Below are positions 1-8,698 of a stretch of DNA of 19,623 nt, one piece after another. The notes under the pieces are model-generated. The model was not told the origin of the DNA. It made no database searches and saw nothing but the letters and a program-made list of their open reading frames with translations. Numbering within the stretch: the first letter of the stretch is position 1; every line of letters starts with the position of its first letter. Source of the DNA: Coemansia sp. RSA 922 (taxonomy: Eukaryota; Kickxellomycota; Kickxellomycetes; Kickxellales; Kickxellaceae); assembly GCA_027577415.1 (NCBI GenBank), contig JANBQS010000376.1:1-19623 (forward strand), written 5' to 3'. A program made the position numbers and the translations under genes.

Positions 1-917
1 ACTTTTGCGCGTGTGTCTTTCTTTGAACACTGTTCGCTCAAAATTTTTGAGCTAGTCGAGACTTTCAAATTTTTAGCTCCTTAATTTAATAGCCACTCTT
101 GATGCTTGATGATCACGTGATTAGCGAGCTGAGCGATCTGTTGAGCCCCCAATATCAAACAGCGTTTATCGCGTGCTTGTGCAGGGGGATGTTTGTTGTC
201 AGATTTGTTATTTTTATGCTGCAGTACGTAATTTTGTCATTGTTACGTACACGCGATACAGAAGAAAAAGATCATGTGTTTTCTCCGCACCGGAGCCAGA
301 AGAACAAAAAAACACGTTGTCTTTGGTACTAAACGGTCCTCGTGGACGGAACACAGAGCATGTTTACAAATAAACCTCTCTTGTAACTCGTGGACGAGAT
401 AATTCGCGCGCTTCTTGTGTATCCCCCCATCCAACTGATAATGGTCATTATTTTTTTTTTCTTCTCTGATTTTGAGAAGGGGAGGGGGATCACCAGCATC
501 ACCGCACTTTTTTTTTTTTCTTCCAGAAGCAGGTACCCTTGCTTGGCGCAGAGGCGCAGGCTCTCCCCCCAAAAGCCCCACCTTCCTCACTCTCACGTTT
601 ACGCAGTCCAATTACATCGCTTCATGTCTGTGTTTATCTACACTGCATGTTCACAGTCAAAAAAATGAAAAGTGGCCGGAAAACCTCTCACTGAGAGGGT
701 GGGAGTGGGGGGGTGTTTCTTTTCTATATATATTTTTCTTGCCCTGAACGGTCTCCCTCCCTCTTCTACACACACCCCACTTGCAAATATTTCTCTTCCT
801 TGTCTGAAACCTCTATTACTACTGCGCTCTTTTTTTAGTAGAACCTTACGCCATATATCTCACACTACCTTTTTCTTTCTCCATCTTGCTCTTTATATAC
901 CTGTTTTTTTTTATATA
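1..917. other. Intergenic region upstream of the first gene
   Basis: No convincing gene. The open frames here are short, overlap one another on both strands and are driven by poly-T or poly-A runs. The stretch holds a palindromic TCACGTGA at 113-120, G-rich AGGGG-type motifs around 478-488, a small perfect inverted repeat at 684-698, and TATATATA-like sequence around 725-735 that could serve the gene starting at 918. Pyrimidine-rich sequence between about 740 and 917 looks like a fungal core promoter and 5' leader. Confidence 0.6.
113..120. promoter_or_regulatory. TCACGTGA palindrome (E-box/CACGTG type)
   Basis: The perfect 8-bp palindrome TCACGTGA lies in non-coding sequence. CACGTG is the known core for fungal bHLH factors such as Pho4 and Cbf1. 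A single copy about 800 bp from the nearest start codon is weak evidence for function, so this is only a candidate site. Confidence 0.25.
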
Positions 918-1415
918 ATGGAGTCGACCAAGTTAAATAGTAACCCGTTACGCAGATCGTCGTCTCCACCGTCTCCTCCACATACACATCGGCAACAGCC
1001 ACCGAACCTTAGTCGGATAGTCGTCCAGTGCTTAGACCCAGAGTTGAAACGTGAGGCACTTAGCGAGTTATTTGACCACTGTATGACTCCCATCAGTGCC
1101 TTGCCACCTACCGCTATTAGATGTCTGTCTAGTCCAGGGTCATTAGGTGTGGTACGGACACGTCCGGTGTCGGCGGCACCTATGCTTTTCTTGGATATGG
1201 TAAAACCAGAGATGGTAGAACCAGTAAATACAGGTTTGTTGTCGCCAGCATCGCCGCCTAGTAATTCAGAGCTGACGTTTTACGGCCAGTACTATGACGA
1301 TGAGGATGATGAGGAAGAGGAGCTGCAAACACCGGCACTCGGCACGTTTGCGGATCTGCGTCGGAAACTCTATGGAGGCGACGTGCATGGTACGGCAACT
1401 ACCGCCGAAGCATGA
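918..1415 (+). CDS. Hypothetical acidic, Ser/Pro-rich protein, 165 aa
   Basis: I do not recognise this protein. The open frame extends upstream to a GTG at 672, but the first ATG is at 918, just after a pyrimidine-rich leader and TATA-like sequence, so I start there. Residues 1-30 are rich in Ser, Pro, His and Arg, including an RRSSSPPSPP stretch. Residues 31-57 (LSRIVVQCLD through ELFDHC) could form a short helix. Residues 127-135 are nine consecutive Asp/Glu residues following an aromatic GQYY. The C-terminus has a basic LRRKLYGG patch. There is no signal peptide or membrane segment. The composition suggests a largely disordered, probably intracellular regulatory or adaptor protein, but that is inference. 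Codon use is consistent along the frame, which supports it being a real gene. Confidence 0.55.
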   Translation: MESTKLNSNPLRRSSSPPSPPHTHRQQPPNLSRIVVQCLDPELKREALSELFDHCMTPISALPPTAIRCLSSPGSLGVVRTRPVSAAPMLFLDMVKPEMVEPVNTGLLSPASPPSNSELTFYGQYYDDEDDEEEELQTPALGTFADLRRKLYGGDVHGTATTAEA

Positions 1416-2017
1416 TTTCTCCTTTCTCTCTATCGCCGATGTTTTTTTTTATTGTTATTGTGGCAAAAAAAAACATGGAAAAAAGGAGGGGATTTTTTTT
1501 TTTGTTTTCTTGCCAGTTTGCTTACAAACTTTTTTCTTACTAGAGCAATGGTGGAGCTCCTCCCTTCTTTATTGTTCTTCAGTAGCCTTTCTTGTAATAT
1601 ATATTGTGGCTGATTCTTTTTCTTTATATAGCTCTATGAGCGTGTGAAATAAGGAGTATTTTTGGACTATACAATCGAATGTTCCCATATGATCGGTTCT
1701 TTTTAGAAGAAGAAAAAAAAAAAAAAACTGCTCTACAAATTTTTTTCTTGCGCAGTAGTGTAGTGCGTCGTCCTTAGTTTCAGTCAGCCTGGCCTGTCTG
1801 TCTCTTGGAGAAACTTTTTACTTTGTTGTCATCATCTTGGCCATGCGCTACTGCCGCTTGAGAGATTGATGACGAAAAAAAATGATAATCAACCCCACTA
1901 TTTTTTTTTCTTGTTCATGCACACTTTGGCATTGTCTTTTTAAAAAAATTTTCTTTTTCTTCTCGCTCTTTTTTTTTTCTTTCTTTTATTCTCTCACTAT
2001 TCCTGTATACTTGTAAT
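1416..2017. other. Intergenic region with homopolymer tracts, promoter of the CDF gene
   Basis: No gene seen. The stretch has several T runs, a long A run near 1712-1728, and an almost pure pyrimidine tract from about 1949 to 1997 directly upstream of the CDF start codon. Such C/T tracts before the start are typical of fungal promoters and 5' leaders. The 3' end of the preceding transcript must also lie here, but no AATAAA was found. Confidence 0.5.
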
Positions 2018-3460
2018 ATGGCTAAAGCTGGCAAGCAGCAATTAAAATCCAGTAGAACTGGTGGCAAACGGGCAGGCAAAAAGACTCGCAAGTCTGCCAA
2101 AACTCACTCGCCACCAGCTGCAGACACAGACACCTTGCCGCTTACCGATGATACAGCTCCATTGCTGCCGCCATCGACCTCCCCACTGTTATCTCCAGCT
2201 AGTCCTAGCCCCGTTGTCTGCGAGCATGAGCCGGCTTTAGGACCGAGCACGCCCAAACAGCCCACGAGCTACGGTACGATCACCAGCGAAGAGTCGCCGT
2301 GCCGACGGTGCCAGCGGATCGGCAGCAACAGCCGCACATTTGACGGTGGCTCCATGTCATCGAGCATTACGCGGGCCGAAACAGTACTAGTGCCCCAGTT
2401 CATAGCAGCACAGGTCGATGATGAGGCACTACGGAAGATCGCGCAAAACAGTGGGCCTAAAGTAGCGGCGTTCTACGAGACGCAGAATGAGCTCATCGCC
2501 GAGCTGCTCTCAGTCAACCAGCAACACACCGACGATGCACTAGAACTACAGATGCGAGAGCGACACAGCAAACAACGGCAAGTAGATATGGCAGTGCGCG
2601 TGTCGGTGGTGGTCAATGTACTGGTGGTGTTGGCGCAGCTGTATGCGGCTATATCGTCCAAATCTTTGGCACTGTTCGCTACGATGAGCGAGGCCATGAT
2701 GGACCTCTTGTCTTCTATTATCTTACTACTGGCGTCTATGGCTGCCCGTCGTCGCGACCGCTTTTCATTGTATCCCTCGGGCAGATTCAAGCTGGAAACA
2801 ATCGGTGTCATTGTATTTGCTGTGCTCATGGGCACATTCTCCGTAGCCTTGTTCGTCGAGTCGGTGAGCGCCCTATGGATGCGTAGTGCTACGCCTAATT
2901 TGCTCTCTGTGTACGATGCCGCGTGCGTGGTGGCGGCCCTGGTGGCGAAGATCGCACTGTATTTTTACTGCTACACATTGCGCGAATACCACACAGCCCA
3001 TGTGCTGATGACTGATCACCGGAACGACGTGTTTGTCAACGCCTTTGGTCTATCTATGGCGGTGGTGGGAAAGCATGCGGTTGCATGGATGGATCCTCTG
3101 GGCTCTCTCATCATTGCCATCATGATATTGAGGTCGTGGGTTGCTGAGGCCTGGGACCAGATCAAACTTATTGTTGGAATCAGCGCTGATCCTCGCCTCA
3201 TACAGGTTCTCACATATACGGCTATCACTCATGACCCACGTATTGAAAAAGTCGACCGTGTTGTTGCCTATCACTCGGGCGCCAAATTATTCGTCGAAGT
3301 GGATATCGTTATGCCACCCTGTACTCCTTTGATAACACTCCATGATGTTGCGGAATCGCTACAAGAAAAATATGAACGTATGCCTGGCGTAGGTAGATGT
3401 CACGTACATGTCGATTATGAGGTCACCCATAGGTCAGAACACCACAACGCTGAAGCCTAG
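2018..3460 (+). CDS. Cation diffusion facilitator (CDF) metal transporter, manganese-type group
   Basis: A 480-residue single-exon protein of the cation efflux family, which exports divalent metals from the cytosol in exchange for protons. Residues 1-185 are a hydrophilic, low-complexity cytosolic tail with basic (KAGKQQ, GKKTRK) and Ser/Pro-rich parts. Six membrane segments follow, at roughly 191-212, 216-240, 262-285, 298-321, 336-352 and 358-378. Residues 384-470 are the cytosolic ferredoxin-like domain, ending in HVHVDYE. TM2 carries SEAMMD (E225, D229) and TM5 carries DHRND (D333, D337). The paired acidic site in TM5, rather than HxxxD, places it with Mn-type CDFs; zinc-type members have His there. 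The TM2 acidic residue is normally Asp and is Glu here. The YPSGRFKLET loop after TM2 matches the fungal branch. The substrate (manganese, perhaps iron or zinc) and the membrane (Golgi, vacuole or mitochondrion) cannot be read from sequence. Confidence 0.9.
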   Translation: MAKAGKQQLKSSRTGGKRAGKKTRKSAKTHSPPAADTDTLPLTDDTAPLLPPSTSPLLSPASPSPVVCEHEPALGPSTPKQPTSYGTITSEESPCRRCQRIGSNSRTFDGGSMSSSITRAETVLVPQFIAAQVDDEALRKIAQNSGPKVAAFYETQNELIAELLSVNQQHTDDALELQMRERHSKQRQVDMAVRVSVVVNVLVVLAQLYAAISSKSLALFATMSEAMMDLLSSIILLLASMAARRRDRFSLYPSGRFKLETIGVIVFAVLMGTFSVALFVESVSALWMRSATPNLLSVYDAACVVAALVAKIALYFYCYTLREYHTAHVLMTDHRNDVFVNAFGLSMAVVGKHAVAWMDPLGSLIIAIMILRSWVAEAWDQIKLIVGISADPRLIQVLTYTAITHDPRIEKVDRVVAYHSGAKLFVEVDIVMPPCTPLITLHDVAESLQEKYERMPGVGRCHVHVDYEVTHRSEHHNAEA

Positions 3461-3609
3461 TTCTATTTTTATCCTCGCTATTTTCTATGCGCTAGTTGTT
3501 TGTGTTGTCAAAGGATATAACCCAATTGTGCCACTAATATTCTTGGCTCTAAGTGATCCGCCACATTCCAGCTCCAATGTCTCTTTTTTTTATTTCCATT
3601 GTGCTTTGA

Positions 3610-3615
3610 AATAAA
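3610..3615 (+). terminator. AATAAA polyadenylation signal, CDF gene
   Basis: A canonical AATAAA 150 bp after the CDF stop codon and in non-coding sequence. The distance suits a fungal 3' UTR. Confidence 0.4.
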
Positions 3616-3651
3616 AAAGCTCAGTTGCCCAGCGATGGCTGATAGGTGCCA

Positions 3652-3673
3652 AGAACAGAACAGAACAGAACAG
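3652..3673 (+). repeat. AGAAC tandem microsatellite, about 4.4 copies
   Basis: Four perfect AGAAC units followed by a partial AG. It is a short simple repeat in non-coding DNA and is likely to vary in copy number between isolates. Confidence 0.85.
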
Positions 3674-3950
3674 ATGTCAACTCTCAACCCTCGGACATCA
3701 CTCGGCGGGGTAGTCGGGTAAACAATAGCAAGTCAGAAGGGGGGGAAGAAAGAAAGCACTTCTCCCCACCAGAAGCAGAACTATATTGGTAAGCCAGCTG
3801 CTACGGTTTCACAGAATGAAAATGTGTGGAAATATGCCATGAAACAGTGATACACAGAGTAAGCGTAATTTCTCCCCCTACCAGTCAGCTGCAATAAAAG
3901 ATGGGTACTTCGCTTCCAGTCTCGGTAACATGTCGCAATAAGCTAAAGTA

Positions 3951-3975
3951 AAGTGCGCAAAAAAAAAGTGCGCAA
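3951..3975 (+). repeat. Direct repeat of AAGTGCGCAA
   Basis: Two identical 10-mers at 3951-3960 and 3966-3975 are separated by five A bases. TGCGCA is itself palindromic, so each copy could be a binding site for a dimeric factor. The pair sits about 455-480 bp before the ABCG start codon. A regulatory role is inference; slippage around an A run could also have produced it. Confidence 0.4.
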
Positions 3976-4269
3976 ATAGCCGATGTCGGCTCCGTGCTCG
4001 CCCTCTGATTTGTTGTAATCGGAAAATGTGTGTACACTGCAAATCGCCCAGCCACGACAACAATGGTAGCGAATTGTACATGGGGGGTGTGCTAGCAAAG
4101 ATCACCCATCCCTGTCTTTTTTTTTTTCCTTCCTTCCCCTTGTAGACAAGGATGTCAGCTATTTTGACTGCTTCTTTTCACCCGGGTGCCAAGGCTCAAG
4201 ACGCGCCCCCTTGCTCTTCCTTTCTGGCATCATCGCGGTCCTTTTTTTTTTCCTCTGGACCCTGGGATG

Positions 4270-4277
4270 TATAAATA
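4270..4277 (+). promoter_or_regulatory. TATA box (TATAAATA) of the first ABCG gene
   Basis: TATAAATA 153 bp before the start codon at 4430, followed by a pyrimidine-rich leader. This predicts transcription starting near 4300-4310 and a 5' UTR of roughly 120-130 nt. Confidence 0.6.
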
Positions 4278-4429
4278 AGACGGGCTTATGCCATCTCCAA
4301 AGTGTCTCGTACTACATTTTTCTTTTCTTCACCTTTATCTGCTTATTCACAAATATTTATACATCATTGATTGTTCCCTGAACCTTTCCCCTTTTTTCTT
4401 TTGTTTTCAACCGATCTATATCACATACA

Positions 4430-6334
4430 ATGTCAGCTGTGTTTGACGAGGAGGCCATGACCGAGGGCATCCAGACCCCTCAGCGCTCGTTACCCCAAGG
4501 TGTGGCTACTACCTCACAGTCGGACGTCATCTTGCGGTGGGACGACTTGAACTACGAAGTCAAAACCAAGGTCGGCAAGGCTGAAGAGTGGCGCCCCATT
4601 CTTAACGGTATTACAGGCGAGGCTCGTGCTGGTGAAGCAATCGCCATTATTGGTTCTTCTGGAGCTGGCAAGACCACACTACTCAACGCACTTTCCGGCC
4701 GTATTGTCGGAGGCCGTCTAGCGGGACAAATTCTATTCCGCGGAGCCAAGCGCCATCCTGGCAGCTTCAAGCGCGTCACGGCTTACGTTCAGCAGGATGA
4801 CCTCATGCACCCCCTGCTGACCGTACAGGAGACGCTGGCCTATGCATCCAAGCTGCGTCTGCCCAATTCTCAGTACACATCTGAGCGGAAGACCGAGCGT
4901 GTCAACACCGTCATCCGTCAGCTACGTCTAGAGGCTGCTCGTAATACAAAGATTGGTGACGCTGGTACTCGCGGTGTATCCGGCGGTGAGCGCAAGCGCG
5001 TCAGTATCGGCACCGAGCTACTCACAGACCCGCGCCTCTTGTTCCTCGACGAACCTACCTCGGGTTTGGACAGCAATTCGTCAGAGTTGGTTGTCGAGCT
5101 CGTCAAAAAGATCTCCGTCGACCAAGGTATCGCCACACTGATGACTATTCACCAGCCTAGCGCTCGTATCTTCAATATCTTTGACAAGGTTATTCTGTTG
5201 TCGCAAGGTCGCGTGGTCTACTTTGGCCCCACCTCTACGGCTATCGAGTACTTTGCCAATATCGGGTACCAGTGTCCCATGCACGAGAACCCCGCCGACT
5301 ATTTCATTGACTTGATGACGCTGGACTACCGCAGTGACGACGCTCTGAATCGGAGCAAGGCTCAGGTCAAGCAGCTTGCCGACAAGTTTGCCGAGCACGA
5401 GGCCCAGCTGGCCACATATACTAACAGTGAGAAGCCGTCTAGCGTCTCGGGCAAGGGTGTCGAGTTTTCGGGCGAGCTTGACCTGCCTCGCAACAACTGG
5501 TTCTCCGAGTACTCTACCTTGGCTCGCCGCGACTGGGCCAACGCTCTGCGCAATGTTCCGTTCCTCATGGGTCAGATCACTCAGTCTGTGTTCATGGCTC
5601 TACTGATTGGCTTTATGTTCTTCTACCTCAAGAAGGACTCGGTTAGCGTTCAGAACCGACTCGGCGTCCTGTTCATTATCGCCGTCAACGCTACGTTCCC
5701 TATCGTCATGCCATTCCTTACGCTGTACTACAAGGAGCGTGATATAATGGTCCGCGAACGCTCCTCGGCCACATACCGGGTCACCTCATTCTACTTGTCA
5801 AAGTTCACTACCTACGTGCCAATCGCTCTGGTTTCCAACACCATCTTCTTTATCGGTATCTACTTTATCAGTCACCTGGAGTTTGACGCTGGCAAGTTCT
5901 TTATCGGTCTAGTCACTTTCTTCTGTCTGAGTATCGTGTCTGTCGCCTTTTTGCTCATGGTCGGCTCGGGCGTAAAGTCTATCGAAGTCGGTTTCGTCGT
6001 CGCCCCTGCTATCCTCACTATTCAGCTTTTGTTCGGTGGTCTGTTTGCTAACCCGCACACCATTACTCCTGTGCTGCGCTGGATCCGTTGGGTCAACCCC
6101 GTGCAATACGGGTTCTCGTCGCTTACGCAAAACGAGTTTAGCGATATGGTCTTCACTTGCGCTCAGGGCACGCAGTGCTACCAGACTGGCGCCGAGGTCA
6201 TCAAGGCGTACGACGTGGCTCGGTTTACTACCTGGCAAAACATTCTGTTCCTGCTCATGCTAGCACTAGTCGATATGATGGCTGGCTACGCTGTGCTTCG
6301 CTGGAAGGCCAAGCCCAAGTCCATTTGGCTGTAA
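4430..6334 (+). CDS. ABCG-family (WHITE-type) half-size ABC transporter, copy 1
   Basis: A 634-residue ATP-driven membrane exporter with the ABCG order, nucleotide-binding domain first and six-helix membrane domain second. The NBD, about 33-290, has Walker A GSSGAGKT (75-82), Q-loop QQDD (121-124), signature VSGGERKR (183-190), Walker B LLFLDEP (203-209) followed by TSGLD, and the H-loop His241 in TIHQPSA. The membrane part runs from about 375 to 628. It includes a long extracellular loop before the last helix with two Cys (CAQGTQC, 577-583), as in ABCG proteins that form loop disulphides. A half transporter must dimerise, with itself or with the neighbouring paralogue. Codon use is strongly biased to C- and T-ending codons (GTC, CTC, CGC, ACC), suggesting high expression. 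The substrate is unknown; lipids, sterols or drugs are possibilities from the family. Full-size PDR transporters are ruled out by length and domain order. Confidence 0.95.
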   Translation: MSAVFDEEAMTEGIQTPQRSLPQGVATTSQSDVILRWDDLNYEVKTKVGKAEEWRPILNGITGEARAGEAIAIIGSSGAGKTTLLNALSGRIVGGRLAGQILFRGAKRHPGSFKRVTAYVQQDDLMHPLLTVQETLAYASKLRLPNSQYTSERKTERVNTVIRQLRLEAARNTKIGDAGTRGVSGGERKRVSIGTELLTDPRLLFLDEPTSGLDSNSSELVVELVKKISVDQGIATLMTIHQPSARIFNIFDKVILLSQGRVVYFGPTSTAIEYFANIGYQCPMHENPADYFIDLMTLDYRSDDALNRSKAQVKQLADKFAEHEAQLATYTNSEKPSSVSGKGVEFSGELDLPRNNWFSEYSTLARRDWANALRNVPFLMGQITQSVFMALLIGFMFFYLKKDSVSVQNRLGVLFIIAVNATFPIVMPFLTLYYKERDIMVRERSSATYRVTSFYLSKFTTYVPIALVSNTIFFIGIYFISHLEFDAGKFFIGLVTFFCLSIVSVAFLLMVGSGVKSIEVGFVVAPAILTIQLLFGGLFANPHTITPVLRWIRWVNPVQYGFSSLTQNEFSDMVFTCAQGTQCYQTGAEVIKAYDVARFTTWQNILFLLMLALVDMMAGYAVLRWKAKPKSIWL

Positions 6335-6646
6335 AGAAAAATACTCATCAGTCAGATAATATTTTTTGTTGTTTATTTTTTATACCTTAATCACTAATTC
6401 ATCTCTATAGACTATGTGCTTGCTGACATCATCGACTACTGTCATGTTTGCTAGAAATTGCTCTGGAAATACCGAGCATACTATCCAGCTTTCATGTTAC
6501 TGCTTGATTTTTTCGCTGGGCAGTTTCGCGTAATTAGCACAATTAGGAGAGTTTGAAAAAATATACCTTTTTTAGGTTTACTCTTTGTTGGATAGAGTGT
6601 TTCTTTTTTATATACTCTTTAAAATACTTTAGTGATTGAGAGTATC
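6335..6646. other. Intergenic spacer between the two ABCG genes
   Basis: 312 bp with no gene. It must hold the 3' end of copy 1 and the promoter of copy 2. TATA-like sequences (ATATACC near 6570, TATATACT near 6610) lie close to the second start codon. No AATAAA is visible. Confidence 0.5.
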
Positions 6647-8665
6647 ATGGACAGTGACTTTGACGGCAAAGTTCAAGATGAGGACTCTTGGCATTCGGTC
6701 AGCAATCATATAAAAGAATTGCCCAGCAACGAGTACCTCGCCATGTCCTTGCCAACTGGCTCGTCGTATGAACATGCCACCGATAGCATTCAACCGGCTT
6801 CAGAGTATTTGGATATTGCATCATCTCAATCATTCGAAGAAGCAATACTACAGTGGGAAGGGCTGACACTCGAAGTAGACACAAAGTCCAAGGACAAGTC
6901 CACCAGCCGAGTGATCCTCAACAACGTCAGCGGACATGTCCGACCAGGTGAGACAATAGCCATTATTGGCTCGTCGGGTGCTGGCAAGACAACTTTGCTC
7001 AATATACTTTCGGGCCGTATTTACGGCGGTCGCTTATCAGGAAAAGTATTATACTGTGGCGCGCAACGTCAACCAGGCAGTTTCAGACGAGCCACATCGT
7101 ACGTACAGCAAGACGATATTATGCACTCGCTATTGACTGTGCAAGAGACGTTGCTATATGCTGCGAAATTGCGGCTTCCTAATAGCCAGTATTCGCGAGC
7201 CCAAAAGCGAGAGCGAGTTGACAATATTCTACAGCAGCTACGCCTTGAGAGTATAAAGGACTCGCAAATTGGAAGCACCAAGAATCGAGGTATATCAGGC
7301 GGCGAGCGCAAACGAGTGAGTATTGGTGTGGAACTGTTGACTGACCCGAGAATATTGTTTCTTGACGAGCCTACTTCAGGTCTTGATAGCAATTCATCTC
7401 AACTCGCTGTTGAATTAGTTCGAAAAATCGCTACTGAGCGACATATAGCCGCCCTAATGACTATACATCAACCTAGCGCCCGGATATTTAACATGTTTGA
7501 CAAGGTAATTCTTTTGTCACAGGGACACGTTATCTACTTTGGCCCAACCGCCTCAACCATTGACTATTTTTCTACGCTCGGATACTCATGTCCAGTACAT
7601 GAAAATCCAGCTGATTACTTTGTCGATTTGATGACACTGGACTATCGCAGCGACGAAGCCCTGAATGAGAGTAAGATACGGGTGGCCGAATTGGCATATT
7701 GCTTTATGCAATACAAAACACGACTTGCAGCTGAGGAGTATGAAAAGGCAGTGTTTATATACGGCCAAGATGGCATACCCAAAAAGCAAAACTCTGTAGT
7801 TGCGTTAGTGCAACAGACACGAAATAGCTGGATATACGAGTACAAAACCCTCGCACGACGAGACTGGCTCAATTTGATGCGCAATGTGCCATTTCTCGCC
7901 AGCCAAGTAATCCAATCACTTGCAACTGCTTTGATAGTCGGATTCATGTTCTTTTACCTCAAACACGACTCGGCCAGTATACAGAATCGTCTGGGTGTTC
8001 TATACATTGTAGCACTAAATGCAACGTTTCCGATAGTAATGCCAGCACTGTATGCCTTTTTCGACGAGCGCGATATTATGCTCAGAGAGCGTTCGGCGGC
8101 GGTGTACAGGGTGACTCCATTTTATATTTCCAAAGCAACTACATTCATGCCTGTAGCTCTCACATCAAGCGCAGTATTTATTTGTGGTGTGTATTTCATC
8201 AGCCATTTGACGTTTAGCGCCGGCAAGTTCTTTGCTACATTGGGCGTGCTATCGTGCCTGAACATCGTGTCGATATCGTTTATGCTGATGGTAGGCTCAG
8301 CGGTACGTACTATGGATGTAGCGTTTGTCATTGCGCCTGGAATTATTACCATCGAGCTCTTGTTTGGCGGCTTGCTGGCTAATCCAAAGACCATTCCTGC
8401 GGCTTTAAAGTGGGTACACTGGATAAACCCGGTTTACTATGCGTATGCGGCGTTTGTATTGAACGAGTTTAGCGATCTTCAATTCACTTGCACTCCAGGA
8501 GCGGTGTGCTATTTGGACGGCAAGCAAGTTATTGAGGCATATGGCATGGGCCGCTTTACTGTTGGCCAAGACATAGCAATGCTCCTAGTTATTGCGATGA
8601 CATTTTATCTGGCCGGATACGCCTTGTTGCGGTGGAGAGCCAAGCCAAAGTTCACGTGGATATGA
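6647..8665 (+). CDS. ABCG-family half-size ABC transporter, copy 2
   Basis: A 672-residue paralogue of the preceding gene. The open frame reaches back to a GTG at 6632, but the first ATG is 6647. All catalytic motifs are intact: Walker A GSSGAGKT (108-115), QQDD (154-157), ISGGERKR (216-223), Walker B ILFLDEP (236-242) and His274. The N-terminus is about 33 residues longer than copy 1 and is acidic and Ser-rich. The last extracellular loop again carries a Cys pair (CTPGAVC). By eye about two residues in three match copy 1 across the NBD, with long identical blocks, so this is a tandem duplication. Codon use differs sharply: A- and T-ending codons (CGA, GTA, ACA, ATA) are common here. That fits lower expression or longer relaxed selection on synonymous sites. 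A heterodimer with copy 1 is plausible but not shown. Confidence 0.94.
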   Translation: MDSDFDGKVQDEDSWHSVSNHIKELPSNEYLAMSLPTGSSYEHATDSIQPASEYLDIASSQSFEEAILQWEGLTLEVDTKSKDKSTSRVILNNVSGHVRPGETIAIIGSSGAGKTTLLNILSGRIYGGRLSGKVLYCGAQRQPGSFRRATSYVQQDDIMHSLLTVQETLLYAAKLRLPNSQYSRAQKRERVDNILQQLRLESIKDSQIGSTKNRGISGGERKRVSIGVELLTDPRILFLDEPTSGLDSNSSQLAVELVRKIATERHIAALMTIHQPSARIFNMFDKVILLSQGHVIYFGPTASTIDYFSTLGYSCPVHENPADYFVDLMTLDYRSDEALNESKIRVAELAYCFMQYKTRLAAEEYEKAVFIYGQDGIPKKQNSVVALVQQTRNSWIYEYKTLARRDWLNLMRNVPFLASQVIQSLATALIVGFMFFYLKHDSASIQNRLGVLYIVALNATFPIVMPALYAFFDERDIMLRERSAAVYRVTPFYISKATTFMPVALTSSAVFICGVYFISHLTFSAGKFFATLGVLSCLNIVSISFMLMVGSAVRTMDVAFVIAPGIITIELLFGGLLANPKTIPAALKWVHWINPVYYAYAAFVLNEFSDLQFTCTPGAVCYLDGKQVIEAYGMGRFTVGQDIAMLLVIAMTFYLAGYALLRWRAKPKFTWI

Positions 8666-8698
8666 CAAAAGCGCAAAGACATACTGAATCTATTAGTG

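Larger units (their letters stand above)
3461..4429. other. Intergenic region between the CDF gene and the first ABCG gene
   Basis: No gene seen in 969 bp. It contains a polyadenylation signal for the CDF gene at 3610-3615, a short AGAAC tandem repeat at 3652-3673, a duplicated AAGTGCGCAA at 3951-3975, several poly-T runs, and a TATA box at 4270-4277 placed to serve the ABCG gene. Confidence 0.6.

Noticed and set aside
243..611. 122-codon minus-strand open frame
   Set aside because: Low-complexity Lys runs from poly-T, no related family, and overlapping short frames on the other strand. It looks like chance.
684..698. CCTCTC-ACT-GAGAGG inverted repeat
   Set aside because: The stem is only six base pairs, in non-coding sequence next to a G-rich run. 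It is too short to claim a structured RNA or terminator.
4737..4744. TCCGCGGA, a perfect yeast Pdr1/Pdr3-type drug response element
   Set aside because: It lies inside the ABCG coding region, not in a promoter, and comes from ordinary Arg/Gly codons.
6632..6646. GTG start for the second ABCG gene
   Set aside because: Nuclear eukaryotic genes rarely start at GTG, and an ATG follows five codons later at 6647.
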